64,000 nt of DNA from Aurelia coerulea (Eukaryota; Cnidaria; Scyphozoa; Semaeostomeae; Ulmaridae), in contig CM076944.1 of assembly GCA_039566865.1 (NCBI GenBank), positions 8,020,501 through 8,084,500 on the forward strand, written 5' to 3'. Under the pieces are notes generated by a model. The model was not told the DNA's origin. It did not search any database and worked only from the letters and a program-made list of their open reading frames with translations. Positions 20,157-31,903 of this stretch are shown here, piece by piece; positions within the stretch are counted from its first letter, which is position 1, and the number at the start of each line of letters is the position of its first letter. The translations under genes and the position numbers were made by a program.

Positions 20157-22170
20157 CTTACTGGTCGGAATCGAAATCGAAGTGTATGGATGTACAAGTT
20201 GAATGGGCTACTTCTAACTGGTTTTCTTTTCAAGCTGCGTGGTTTTATTAAATTCTTTCCTTATTTTCGATTATTACAAAATTTTTTGTCATTTTCTTCT
20301 CCAACAAATTCCTACTGGGTTCTTGGGACCATATTCGAGAGGGGTAACAGTATTTACCCACCAAAACAGTACATTTTCATTGGTCAAATGCTCAAAAAGC
20401 GGTAACTTAGCGTCATATCTCTCTCATTCGTCAATTAACACAATGAAATGACTTTCCTGAATTCTCTCGAATTCTGACTGGCTCTTCTCCTGACGAATGG
20501 ACCGATACATTGAAAATGATTCAACTACCAAAAAATCTCACCGAGAAAACAACAGATTTGTTTTTGCCCACCTTCTGGAACCTGTATCGTGATGGAGACA
20601 CTAGCAGGTAGCGAGGAGAAAAATTCCCCTTTAGAGGTTCTTTACATGAGAAATTTCAACCCGAGTTGAGTTGAACACGGGTTCACGACAAACTTGAATT
20701 GACAAAAAATGAAGGGGCTTTATCATCCAAGAACATAAGTGTACGAGACGGGGGCCCCCAAACTTTTGAAAAATCATCGACAATCAGCCCAAATCGGGCA
20801 AAAATCTGCCCTCAGTCGGGCAAAAATGTTGGGAAACAATGGACTTTGTGTTGGGCCGGGAAGCCCCCTAGGTTGTTCCTTCCCTTACGCTTATGACTAA
20901 GAATCTCATATGGTATGGATGAAGATCCTTTTTAAATATGTCAAGTCCAGAAAAAAAGAGCCAGGGGCAACTGTACTCTCTTCAAATCTCGTACACCTTC
21001 TGCGGAAATCCTATTGTTTTGTCGAGAAATCAATGGAATCCTTTTCAAATCCTACTAGAAACATCATCTGCATTTTGAGTGAGTGAGACACTCGTCAAAT
21101 AAAGAACATGAAGACATTCTCCATATTCAAGAAAACAGCGTTGTTGAGGGTGATAAGGGTATTTCGTGAAACATGATCGTCATATTTTTCGCCATATTTT
21201 TCCATATTTTCTTCTTGTGAAACGTGGAAAGCCAATATTTATTGACGTGAAACGTGAAAACGCTATATTCTCTGACGTGAAATTTAACATTTTGTCCGTG
21301 ATTCGTGATCCTAACCCCCCCCTATACAACCCTCATCGTAAGGCAGTTATGATGGAAAAGCTTTTTCTTGTTTGAAACGGATACAGCCAGAAGTTCAGGG
21401 GGAGGGGGCAACTTGCAAAGGGGGTGCCAAAAATATAATGGGAAGTGAGCGCGCGGAGGGCGCATGAAAATTTATTTACGTTTATTAGAGAAAATTCTTT
21501 TCACTTACCACAAATAACACCTTGATTTATATGCTTCCCCCATATCATATCTAAATAAATCGAAGGGGCACTTTTCTTGCCAAAACATGGGTGCCAAGCT
21601 GAGTTTTCATCGAGAAGGGGGGCAGTTGCCCCCCACTTGCCCCCTAAATCCACCACTGATTCAGGAGGTGCAGAAAAAGTATGGGGGAGGGGGACCCTGG
21701 GATCTTTGCTGATTCTGTTATTGGGATTGCTTTGCTTCCTTGCCTCCAGGAATCATGTTAGTATGTTGGTGGAACAAACAGAGACGTGCAATCTCAATCT
21801 TTCAGTGGTACTTTTTGCCAAAAGTTGCAGTGGCTTGCAACTTATCAGTTTTGATCATGATGGGCTTGGGAGGTCCAATCTATTTTGAGCGGGATTTTCC
21901 AATTCTTCCGCTCGGTTCATCTCATCTCTCATCTGTTTACAGAAACGTTCTGCCAAAAAAAGGACTCTGTTGCAAGTTATCTTCAAAGTTATCTCAAAAT
22001 TCAACTCGTAATGTTTTTATTTCCGAGACACCGTTTTGTTTTCCATAGATAGCAGAAAAGCAAAAGTAACTGAAAAGCCTTTTGGCCTAGACTCATGAGG
22101 ATAAAACCCCTTCACAATGTGGTCACATGGGACACATGTTTTTGAAAACAAACCAAATACACTTACACAC
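20157..22170. other. Intergenic repeats, poorly delimited
   Basis: This stretch contains GC-rich dispersed fragments: around 20750-20880 with CGGGCAAAAAT repeated, and around 21390-21660 with G-rich runs and CCCCTAAATCCACCACTGA. It also has a local repeat of CGTGAAACGTGAAA and CATATTTTTC at 21170-21300, and a copy of the 7380-7600 repeat near 20990-21060. No gene was recognised. Confidence 0.4.
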
Positions 22171-22173
22171 ACC

Positions 22174-22270
22174 TCTCCATCTTCATCTTCGCTATTGCCA
22201 TCGCTCTGAGAATTTTCCTTGATATCTCCGTCATTTTCTTGCCCTATTTCTTCACCTTTTTCGGTACTCA
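22174..22270 (-). other. Candidate first exon of an unrecognised gene
   Basis: The minus strand reads MSTEKGEEIGQENDGDIKEN then SQSDGNSEDEDGEVC, and meets a strong GTGT|GTAAGT donor in phase 0. A longer frame could begin at the ATG at 22367. The acidic, Ser-rich N-terminus is plausible for a nuclear or scaffold protein, but no downstream exon was found. A second, 76-codon frame just upstream (22375-22605) also looks coding-like and is likewise unrecognised. Confidence 0.3.
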
Positions 22271-22374
22271 TCCTCAAAACCAGCGGCCGATTGCAATAAA
22301 TAACGGCGACATGTTTTTCGTGTGATGTTTGGCGACTGAATGCCTCATTGCAGTTGATTGGTTCCATAACCTTG

Positions 22375-22605
22375 TCACGTGAGTGGAACGTCCTTCAATG
22401 AATGAGAATTTTTGAATTTCTGGAAGATCAGGCCATTATTTTCAGCTAAAATCTTCAGCTCAGCTTCATAATGCACTCCAAAATTTTTTGACATCAACAC
22501 TAAAATTCGAATTGTCTTCTTCTCTCCATGCACGTGAATATTTTCGTGTTTGTTGCCGGGCACCTCACACAAAACATTTAGGACGTTTTTCATAGACAAA
22601 TGCAT
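22375..22605 (-). other. Unrecognised 76-codon open frame
   Basis: The frame includes NVLCEVPGNKHENIHVHGEK and ILVLMSKNFGVHYEAELKIL. It ends at TGA eight bases before the next ATG (22367). It is of balanced composition and not low complexity. No domain is recognised and no splice acceptor precedes it. It could be a small gene, part of a larger one, or chance. Confidence 0.25.
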
Positions 22606-23980
22606 AAATGCGTAATTGGTTTACAAAAGACTTGTTTATGCATAAGTAATTTTGGTATTTTCCTTGGTCTGGTGGATGTCTTTGTAACGATAACAAAAGC
22701 TAATGCAAAGGAATGTACAAATTCCATGGTTCTCTCTCTCTCTCTTTCATTGACACGCAATTTTGTACGGTTAATTTTAAACCCTCCTGTCCTCCCAAGG
22801 ACCTTGCTGTCCTCCTGTCCTGCGAGGTTGCGTAGCGTGGTTGTTTTGTGGGAGGGGAACATACGTTTACCCCTATAGAGTCTCAAAATCAAGGAATTGC
22901 ATCACCAGACCAGAGACAAGCTCCGGAATTTTGGAATAATTTTCTCCAAAGATTTGGAAAGATTCTATCCACACTCAGCTACGATGGAGGGGCATTTCAC
23001 TCACAAAACATAGTAGTACATCTTTGGCAAAAACCCTTTTGTTTTCAAGAAAAATCCACTAAAAATCATTTTGTTCTGGACAAATCTCGTACGCTTTTCC
23101 AAGAGCGAACGGCCACGACAACGCCCAACGTCGAAAAAATGGTTAAGAACTCTACCGAAAAGGGCGAGATAGCGGAAAATTGTTGTCAATTCACTAGTGT
23201 CCCCAGTGCACCTTCTTATTCTAATGTAATGCTATTATTCTAAAGCCGGTTTCTAAAGCCAGTTGCATTTTGTTAGAACCGCTTGTTATTTCGTCGTTTT
23301 CCAGCGTAATTTTACCATTTGGAGTATACTGCTCACTGGCTTCTTTCTAAAACCGGGCAATCATTTGAAAGGGAGAATGCTAAAGCCAGGTGAAAAAAAA
23401 TCCTTGATGTGCACATTCCTGTCCTAATGAAAGTCAAGTACCCCCGGGTGAATATTTCAAATGTTTAGGCTCCGGTACCCGGGGTGGTACCATTACCTTC
23501 AATTGGGGTGGAACCTGGTACCTTAAGAGTTGGCACCGGTACCAAAGACCCCCCTTGTCACCCCCCTCTTATGGTGGAGAAACTTGGCCTTAGCAATGTG
23601 TTGCATTTGGACATTTGGATGTACAAAGCCGAAACAGTCCAGAGTATCAATGCTTCCCAAACTTGTACCCAAACTCAATGAACGTATGGTATGAACGATG
23701 CAAAAGACCAAGTATTTAGATTTTCAAAAACTTGGTAGAACACTTGTTCGAGCTTCATCAAAAATTGGTTTCCAATGAAAAACGTTAAAACGAATATTTG
23801 ATTGTTTTGAATCTTTGTCAGATTTAGGTTTATATACCAGGTAGGTATCGAAGAAGCTTACGATTTTTATCACAATTCTGTATTTTCGTCTCGTTTCGTT
23901 CCTAAATGATTCAAAAATTACAACGATCAAGGCACCCCAGATCATCTCTAAAATTTGAAATGGAAGACTTATTTTTGCCC
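22606..23980. other. Intergenic repeats
   Basis: Contents are a (TC)n stretch at 22731-22746, a copy of the 7380-7600 repeat at about 23025-23100, and a TAAAGCCGG/TAAAGCCAG-rich segment at 23240-23400. A GGTACC-rich segment follows at 23470-23550. No gene recognised. Confidence 0.4.
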
Positions 23981-23982
23981 TG

Positions 23983-24144
23983 AGGGGGGTGTATTTGACT
24001 TTCATTTGTACGAGCGCATGCCCACCAAAGAGAACTTACTTTAAAACCTGGCACCAGAATCTTTGCCCGCAAACAGACGCTAGAAGTTAGAGGCGAAAAC
24101 AACGGTACATCCCCATTGGAGAAATAAACTAAATACCCTCCCCC
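23983..24144. mobile_element. G-run-flanked element, short copy
   Basis: It begins GGGGGGTGTATTTGACTTTC and closes AAATACCCTCCCCC, with CATCCCCATTGGAGAAAT internally. This is the terminal pattern seen at 41898-42221 and 43877-44213. It is shorter than those and lacks most of the internal repeats. Confidence 0.5.
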
Positions 24145-24868
24145 AAGCATTTTGCCAATAAGGTTTGCCAAGGCCAAAACAGACGTAATCTGACGAAATT
24201 CTATCCCATCCAGGAATAAACCTGAATTCTCACTTAAAGAGCAACTGTCACCCAGGATCCTTTGCGGGCACGGAGAAATTTTTGGACTGAAAATCAAATT
24301 TGACCTATGCAGAAGGCATGGATCCACACTACAGTATGGCTGGACTGATAGAAAATTTTACTTTAATTGAAAACGTTTTATTGGTTCAGCTACTGCACTG
24401 TGGATCTTAAATTCTTCATTTAGGCCAAATTTGATTTTCAGACAGTCTGATATTTTAGCGTGGTAGCAAAGGACCCTGGGAAACAAGGGCTTTTTAAGTG
24501 CGAATGCAGTTTACATATCCGAAATGACCTTAATGTCTATTTTTAGAAAACGAGATGGTTTGGCAAGGAGATTTGGATAAGCTACAATGATACTCATTAC
24601 GACTATTTCATTTCACTTCATGTTAAAATTATTTATGCACGGTAGCTATACTCATTACATAAGTCTCAGCATCGCTCATTGAGTTGGATGGTTATGGTTC
24701 ATACTGAGATAAGAGAAAATAATATGAGAGAAAATAAAAGATCAGATTAAAAATGTTGAACGAATACAAGGAATAATGTCGTTAGTCTACATGGTAGCCC
24801 CATTATTTATTCATTTATTTATTTATTTACAATTTACAAACGTTCTTTCTGAAGAAATGATAAAAACT
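24145..24868. other. 3' flank of the DUF229 gene
   Basis: On the minus strand, several overlapping AATAAA hexamers occur at about 24806-24834, some 35-60 bases past the DUF229 stop. These are good candidates for its polyadenylation signal. They are produced by an (ATTT)n microsatellite. Nothing else is recognised. Confidence 0.5.
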
Positions 24869-27231
24869 TTACAACATAAAAAACTTTACAATTTCTAGTT
24901 TGCCAGCTCTGCTAATATCTGCATCGTCAAACTTCCTGAAGGAAACTGAAGTCAGAAAATGTGTTGTCCAGGGACGAACAGTTATATTCACCGGCAAGGT
25001 ACTTGATATCAGAAGAATGTCCGGTTCAAAAGCATTCCGGACCAAATCAAAGTGGAAAGTATACGATCTATCAACGCATAAGTTCGTGACTTCGTAAGCC
25101 CTATGAGATTTAGATCTTGTTCTTGTCAACAATGCTAAGCATCTTGAATCTAAGAAAAAAGTCGTTGTTCTAACTCTAAAAAACTGGCTTGATAATAGTT
25201 GGGTTAAATCCCGACCAGGGTTTTTTCCGGAGCTCTCCGGACGACAAATACACAAATCTGGAAGCACTCCTGTGTCCAAGCACTTTCTAAAATGCTGGAA
25301 GATGCTAACTCTTCGCCACTGCAAAACTTTGAGTTGACCATCTTTGGTCTGAGAAGGAGGCTCTTCCGAGATGGCGAATTCGAACATTTCTGCACCTCTG
25401 TAACGATAGACGACTATATCAAAGTTGTAGATTGTAGTTGCACCATCTTCCCTTGTTTTTATGTTAACAAACCGACTTCCGATTAATCTCTCACAGTTTC
25501 CGTATCCTCCAGTTATTCTATTGTGACTAGAAGTGTATAAATTTTGTATCAAATTGTTAAGAAATCCCAGACCGAATTCGGCTATCCAAGCCACCGTGCG
25601 ATGTGAATCCGGCAATCGGATATTCCAGCCATTACAAAGACAATGTGTGAAAGAGTATAGCGGTAGATCTTTGCAGCCTCGATTCGGATCTATCGGTTTC
25701 AGTAATCCTTCTGCCTGGCCTCGCAACAAACCGGTCAAAGTAAAATGAAGGTCTTTTGGCGTTGCTAACCGTTTCTGGTTAAGCAGTAGCGCGTCATATT
25801 GGTCACCTAGGGCAGTGCGAACCTTGTCAGGAATTATCATGAACAGGAAACCATGTGCAAGTTCATACCGGCCTCGGTCGTGCTCTCTCGCAAACTCAGT
25901 TGTTTTAGGCCCATGATCCGAAAGTAATATTGTCACTGTGTCACTTTGTTGTGCTAGGTGCTCGATTAGTTGTGCTAGTTCTGGATCACTTTGCGCGATT
26001 CGCTTTCCGGTCTTTTCATGCCCAGTGTTCAAATGAGTATACATAAACATTGGCTTGAGCAAATCGTGTCTTCTGAAAGGAAGAAAATGGCGCTTGACGT
26101 AGTCTAGGAAATACGTCGTGAGGAGCTTGCCGTTATAGCAAACTTTAGGTGGATCATTGAACTGGTTTGTGACCCCATATCGCAACAAAACATCACAAGA
26201 AAAATGCGTTAGGCCGAAATTATTGACCTGCATTGAGCGAAGTTTTTTATTCAGACTTGTCCATCGCTGGATGAAATGATGTGTTGCAGTAAGCGGAGTA
26301 AGATCATGAATATTATCAGTAATAAGAGCACCCCATGAATCAAACCAGCAACTGTCCTCTTGTAACATCGTTTGATATCCATTTTCGACAAATTCGCCGA
26401 AAATACTTCCGATGTTATAACTATGATCGGTATCATCCGTGTCCTTATCGACTTCACCGCTAAACAGAGCACGAATATTCGGGAAAGTTCTCGGTGCGAG
26501 ACTCTGAAATAACTCGAAATCTAAAACATCTGATTTCAGTGATGTATCACTGTTGATCTGGTTTAGCATATTTACAGTCGATGGGAGTCTTCGGAAGAAA
26601 TGTTCTCGCGAAACGGAATCGAGCACAATAATATTAATACTCGGTTTCACCAAAGGACGCCGATAATTCTTTTGGGTATCAATTAGTCTTAGTAATGGTG
26701 GCAATACAAGGACTTGTTTAATTGTCTTTTTATCAACTTTGCAGCCCAAGAAAACGAAATCTATTCCTTTTGAGATCATTTCTTTTATCATGATGTTCAA
26801 GGTCGCAACGAGCTCCTCTTTTCCCTTCGCTGGTGTCCATTGATCCATGTCCGGTAGAACGCCGATTGATGGATGTATACCCCCAACATATACTGTGTTT
26901 TTCTTGCAAACCGAAGGATCACATTGCAATTGCAGGTTCATGTCCGAAGATAGCCGGAACGATGAATTAGAAAAGCGGCAGATTTCAGCAAATTTCTTGC
27001 CTTTTCCCTCGTGACAAGTCCTGTCTTTCGGCATATCACCATAGCTACGCCGTGCGGTCTCGCAGTCTTCTTCGCTGGGCCTAACTATCTGACATGTGAT
27101 CTTATCATATTTTTTGATGGATGACATGTTTCGTCCAATGCCAGGATATTCACAGTTAACTTTGTCTGCATTTAATTCTTTGAGAAATTCCTTGCCAAAC
27201 TCGATGTACTGGATATTTGATTCCGCAAGAG
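24869..27231 (-). CDS. DUF229 family protein (alkaline-phosphatase-like fold), main exon
   Basis: This large exon ends at a TAA and holds about 786 codons. The acceptor TTATTTTTCTAG ends at 27232. The first two bases complete a codon started in the exon at 30474-30615. The N-terminal part (LAESNIQYIEFGKEFLKELN, CEYPGIGRN) precedes a core numbered here from the internal Met at 27127. Landmarks are NIIVLDSVSREHFFRRLPST at about 165-184, RTFPNIRALFSGE at about 213-225, a Cys-Trp-Phe-Asp motif at about 260, THLNTGHE at about 364-371 and LLSDHG at about 401-406. The DSxSR, TFPN, TGHE and SDHG motifs define DUF229, a family sharing the alkaline phosphatase/sulfatase fold; its substrate is unknown. 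A C-terminal region of about 270 residues follows. The protein is predicted to act in the secretory lumen or outside the cell. Confidence 0.9.
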
Positions 27232-27239
27232 CTAGAAAA

Positions 27240-30200
27240 ATAACAGTGTTGCTTTAAGTAATGTAACTTATTTTCATCGGCGGCCCCCCTTTGAAAATCA
27301 GCTTCTGCTAGCATAGGGCTCAAATCTTTCAAATCTTTAAAAGGGTGGGTGTACAATTCTATGGCATTTTCCTTTGAATTTGATGGCTTCAAAGGAACGT
27401 ATGGTACTTTGCTGTAAATCTACCGTGGAAATTTTTTGATACCTTGATTTTTTTCATAATGGCAGCAATTTAAATCATTTTTGAAAAAAATCATGGAAAA
27501 TATTGAAAAAATTCAATTCGTCGTAAGTCTTAAAATAATAGAACAAAAATGATATAATCTTCAAGAAAACCATAGTTTATAAAGGTCTACAATAGGGTGG
27601 CAAGCAGAAATCTGTAGCTTTTCTAGTTTAGGATTTATAAATTTGATGACGTCATCGCATCATCAAATGCCGCCATTTTGAAACTAATCAAGATATCAAT
27701 AAATTTCCACGGCAGATTTACAGCTAAAATCCCTAAGTTTCTTCCAAGCCATTCATTTCAAAGAAAACTGTAATAGAATTTTACACCGGCCTTTTTAACG
27801 ATTTGAGCCCTATGGCGCTTCTGCTAAAGGGTAGCCCTCATTGAAAGAATGAAATATGAAATTATGAATTTTGCTGGAACATTTTGCCTTAAATTTGTTA
27901 CGAAAGTCATGCGGTTCGATGTGATCATGTTAGAAAGTGTAGAAATGAGACTTTTCTCTATTCACTTATATGTAAACTTGGGTAATTTGTAGCCAATTCT
28001 TTGTATGTAGTGCACAACTTACTGCAAGATAATCTAAAAATATCAAAGAACACTTTAAAAGGGGATGAAAATTAAAAAAAATTTCAAAGATTTTTACTGT
28101 TTACAATTTTTACTTTGCTGGATCTTGGAGGCAAAAGACAAGGGAGTAGCCATTTGAAAATCCTGATTCGATGAAAAAAACTAGCCTTGACTCGTGGTTT
28201 CAACTGTCCCTACATGGTAATGAAAATGTACCTGTATAAAAAAGTAGGGATATTAAGTGGACTGAATCTATCAAGTTCAAGAGTAAACTGAAAGTTTGTT
28301 TTGATAGATTGCTAATAAAACATGCAGGTTGTTTTGTTTCATACAAAAAGCTTCCCATTTTAAACTCAAATATCTCTCGACCTGCTCATCATCCTAGCAA
28401 AACAAATAAACATTTTCTAAAGACGTAATAATGCAATTACTAAATGAGCTCTAGTTTGATTAAGTCGAGCAGCTGAACCAAAAATGGGCGACTTTCATCT
28501 CTGAATCAACTTTTCAGTATTTGTAAGCAACGTTTTACAACATCAACATGTGCAATTGGCCACATCCTAATGATTTGCCTATATTTTCTAATTCATTTCA
28601 ACATCAATGACACCCCTGCAAATGAATTATATCTTGAGTGTCAAACCCCATTTTTGTAAGCAGGACGGAGGTTATGGTAGCCACAATGGTAAGCGTTTAA
28701 ATCTCAATGTTGATACTGTAAAACGCTGCTTAAAAATGCTAAAAATTGACTCAGATTTGAAGACCTTCCCTCGATTTCGCTGTTGTTGTTGTTGCTGATG
28801 GCCAGCTCAATGAGGGACTAGTTGCCAGAGAGTGTCTCAAATCGGAATTTTCAGAACGAAAAACCTGATTGTAATCTGATTGGAGCATTTCGGCTACAAT
28901 AGAAAATTTTTTTGTAGCCAATCAACTTTTCCTCTCTTTACTTATTTTTACTGGAAAACCTCCCTTTGAAGTAGACTGTTTGGTCTGAGTTTTTCAAGAA
29001 TGGCGACCGGCGCTGTCGTCGCAGCTTGATCGACCTGAAGAGCAGAAGCAAATGAAGCTGAAGGAATTTAGCTAGCCATTTGGCATGATGAAGTGGGCAC
29101 TGGGAAGAGATATTTGTTTGTGCTCTAACAGGAAATGGCAAAATGTAATGCTGTTGTGATACTTGAGAGGCATTTTCAAGACAGCAGTGAGTGTCAGTCT
29201 GTCAGTACACTGGCAGTGTAGTGTCACAGGTTAGTGATTTTTTCGTTTACATTTGGCTCGTGTATTTCAATTTCAGGGCCTCCGATGACTTGGGGACCGG
29301 GGGGCCACGCCCCCCCCCACATGTTTGCAAATCATGCCGTTTTGAAAGGCAGCTCATCATCATGTTATTGTGTTGTGGTAATTTTTTGTATCAAGTTTGG
29401 CCTGCCCCCCCCCCCACTTTTCTGATCTCGTCGGGGGCCTTGAATTTCTAATATTATCTAACTGCGAGCATGTTACTTGGCAATGTTGGGCTGTTCTACT
29501 TTATCACCTTAACAGTTGTTTTGGTTTGAATGCATTTGATCTGCCAAATAAAACAATCTTAGATATTTTAGAAGTTTAGAATCTTTATAAGTTCCATATG
29601 TGATCCAACCCCCCCCCCCCCCACCCCGTGTTTGGATCACATACGAAAAGGAAAGGGTGATATAATTTTTTGCTTGTGATTTAACAAGTACTTGTTACTT
29701 TAACATAGGGGTTAGTTTAAAGCAAGATATCTGCTTCATTGTTATCAGACCTCGCATCAGTATGCATTTAGGTGGCACTTTTCTTGGAGAGAGTTTGTCT
29801 ACTGATGCAGCAAATCACTTGGAGCAAATATAAAGAAAGTTCCCTTGAAAATTCCTTGTACTTCAGTCCTTCAGATACCACAATGATTGCTAATGATAAT
29901 GTATAATGATGATAAAATGTCTAATCTTGTCAAGTCTTTGGTTCTTTCCTTTATCTTTGGTCACTCTGAACTTTGGTCACTTTATCTTTGGTCACTTTGA
30001 TAGGGGGGGCTCTCTCCTCGATTAGTTTACCTATTGAGAGAGCTCCTCCTTTAAATAAGAATTTATATATATATGAAACTGAAACTCCTCTGAAATTTCA
30101 AATTTATGTTCACTGTCCATGCTCAATTTTGTCAGAGTCATAAACTGTCTAAAATTCTTTCAAATTCACATGAATGAAACTTGGTATCAATGTGCTGTTT

Positions 30201-30473
30201 TCTTGAGTCATATTTTGATGATAACTGATCACAGCAGCAACAACAACCAAAATACTAATTCCGTGGTCCGCGTTTTACGGACCATTCTGATTATTATGAT
30301 TGCGTCATCACCAGTGCAGTGCGCAATGCATACTGGTACTAGTAGGTAAACACTTGGCCGAGTTGGTGCGTTTTGTATGAGGAGTGATGACGTAATCATG
30401 GGAATGGCTGCAAAACAACTTTGATGGATCAATTCATCAGAAGAGAGACCAAAACTAATATTTCGAGCATTAC
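27240..30473. other. Intron of the DUF229 gene
   Basis: This 3.2-kb intron is bounded by the GAAG|GTAATG donor and the TTTTTCTAG acceptor. Inside are a G/C-run segment at 29280-29440 (CCCCCCCCC near 29312 and 29405) and a short hairpin with a C-run loop at 29586-29643. It also holds AT-rich sequence with no gene recognised. A GTTGTTGTTGTTGC run lies near 28782. Confidence 0.6.
29586..29643. repeat. Hairpin with a long C-run loop
   Basis: The arms TATGTGATCCAA and TTGGATCACATA are inverted copies that enclose about twenty C residues with one A. This is a compact foldback, possibly the ends of a degraded element with an expanded C run. Confidence 0.65.
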
Positions 30474-30615
30474 CTTCACTGTTGTAGGAGATATTCCTTG
30501 CAGGCCTATTGTGGGATCTTTTGATTGCCAACTTCTTAGTAACATCATAATATTGAAGAACATTATAGCCAAGTAAAATTATGCCTGTCAGGAAGCCTAT
30601 TCGGAGGACGTTTCG
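30474..30615 (-). CDS. DUF229 protein, signal-anchor exon
   Basis: This 142-base exon has a TCTCTCCCTTTTCAG acceptor and a GAAG|GTAATG donor. It enters in phase 0 and leaves one base of a split codon. The main DUF229 exon begins with the two missing bases, so the join is exact. The peptide is RNVLRIGFLTGIILLGYNVL then QYYDVTKKLAIKRSHNRPAR. This is a basic residue followed by about 20 hydrophobic residues and then a basic stalk, as expected of a type II membrane anchor in DUF229 proteins. The initiating exon must lie further right and was not identified. Confidence 0.7.
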
Positions 30616-30780
30616 CTGAAAAGGGAGAGAAATTAATGATTCCAAGAAATATTATGCTTCCTGTAAATGTTCTCACATTAAAGGGAATGTAAGCATATAA
30701 GAGTGGCTCAAGCCACTTGCGGTCAAATTCTAGCTTATCAGATATCAGGAATTCCTGTTGACGTAGATCAGTTACCCAAA

Positions 30781-31188
30781 TACACGCATTTTTTTTATAA
30801 GAAACCGCTTATAAGAAACGGAAGGCTCAACTTTTCGAAAGTTAAGACACAACCCTGCCTGAATTGAAAAAGCTAAGAAACTTTTGTAATTTACAATTTC
30901 AATTTTCCTATCGCCATCAAAAATGTTTTGACAGTGTAAAGTTATAGCAACTGTTTGGACATTATTTTGAGTGCGAATTATGTTATTTACTTGTTTCGAG
31001 ATCTTACTAAGTAAATTGGGAGTCCTTTAGACAAGACAAAATGAACTCTAAACTTCCGGCATTAACAGTATAGATAGTATAGACAGTATAAGAAACACAT
31101 AAGAAACTTTTGCTGGCAAAATGGCCCAACAATTTAAGAAACTGCCTACCATCACCGGACCTTAGTTTCTTATAAAAAAATGAGTGTA
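30781..31188. mobile_element. TAAGAAAC-repeat element, copy 4
   Basis: The ends are TACACGCATTTTTTTTATAA and TTATAAAAAAATGAGTGTA. Six TAAGAAAC octamers lie in one orientation and the terminal one is inverted. It is highly similar to the element at 49089-49436 and, in inverse, to 31513-31903. TA at both ends fits a TA target duplication. Confidence 0.85.
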
Positions 31189-31512
31189 TGCTTCCTATAA
31201 ATGTTCTCACATTAAATGCCATGTGAACATATCAACGAATAAAACAATGAAAGAGTACAGTATTCGATTGTTACGTATGGTGTTATGTTCGTATTTTCTG
31301 TTTTATGTTGCCATCAGGTAGACATTGTTATTCGCTCCTAATGGTATTGTTTTATTAGTAGGGTATAGTATTTTGTAAGTAGTGTAGCTAGTAATTCGTT
31401 TTGTAAGTTTTTAATGAAGTGTAAAAAAAAGTATTCAGTTGGTAATTTTGCCTTATCGTAAATCTCAAGAGACATCTGATGTGACGTACCGAATGTGACG
31501 TACCAAGTGACA
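31189..31512. other. Spacer between two inverted TAAGAAAC elements
   Basis: About 320 bases, AT-rich, no gene. Because the neighbouring copies are in opposite orientation, the whole 30781-31903 block can fold back on itself. Confidence 0.5.
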
Positions 31513-31903
31513 TACACTCATTTTTTTAAATAAGAAACTAAGGTCCGGGGCTGGTAGGCAGTTTCTTAAGTTTTGGGCCATTTTGCTACCAAAAGTTTCT
31601 CACGTGTTTCTTATATTTTTTATGCTAGAAATGTTAAGTTAACCTTGTCTTGTCTAAAGGGCTGCCAAATTACTTAGTAAGATCTCAAAACAAATCAATA
31701 ACATAATTCGCACTCAAAATAATGTACAAACAGTTGCTACAACTTTACAGTATCAAAACATTTTTGACTGCGATAGGAAAACTAAAAACTGTAAATTGCA
31801 AAAGTTTCTTAGCTTTTTGAATCCACGTAGGGTCGTTTTTTAACTTTCGAAAAAATGAGCCTACCGTTTCTTATAAGCGGTTTCTTATAAAAAAATGAGT
31901 GCA
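31513..31903. mobile_element. TAAGAAAC-repeat element, copy 5 (inverted)
   Basis: It begins TACACTCATTTTTTTAAATA and ends TTATAAAAAAATGAGTGCA. The interior is the inverse of copy 4 (CCGGACCTTAGTTTC-type and TTGTACATTATTTTGAGTGC-type segments), with scattered substitutions. Confidence 0.85.
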
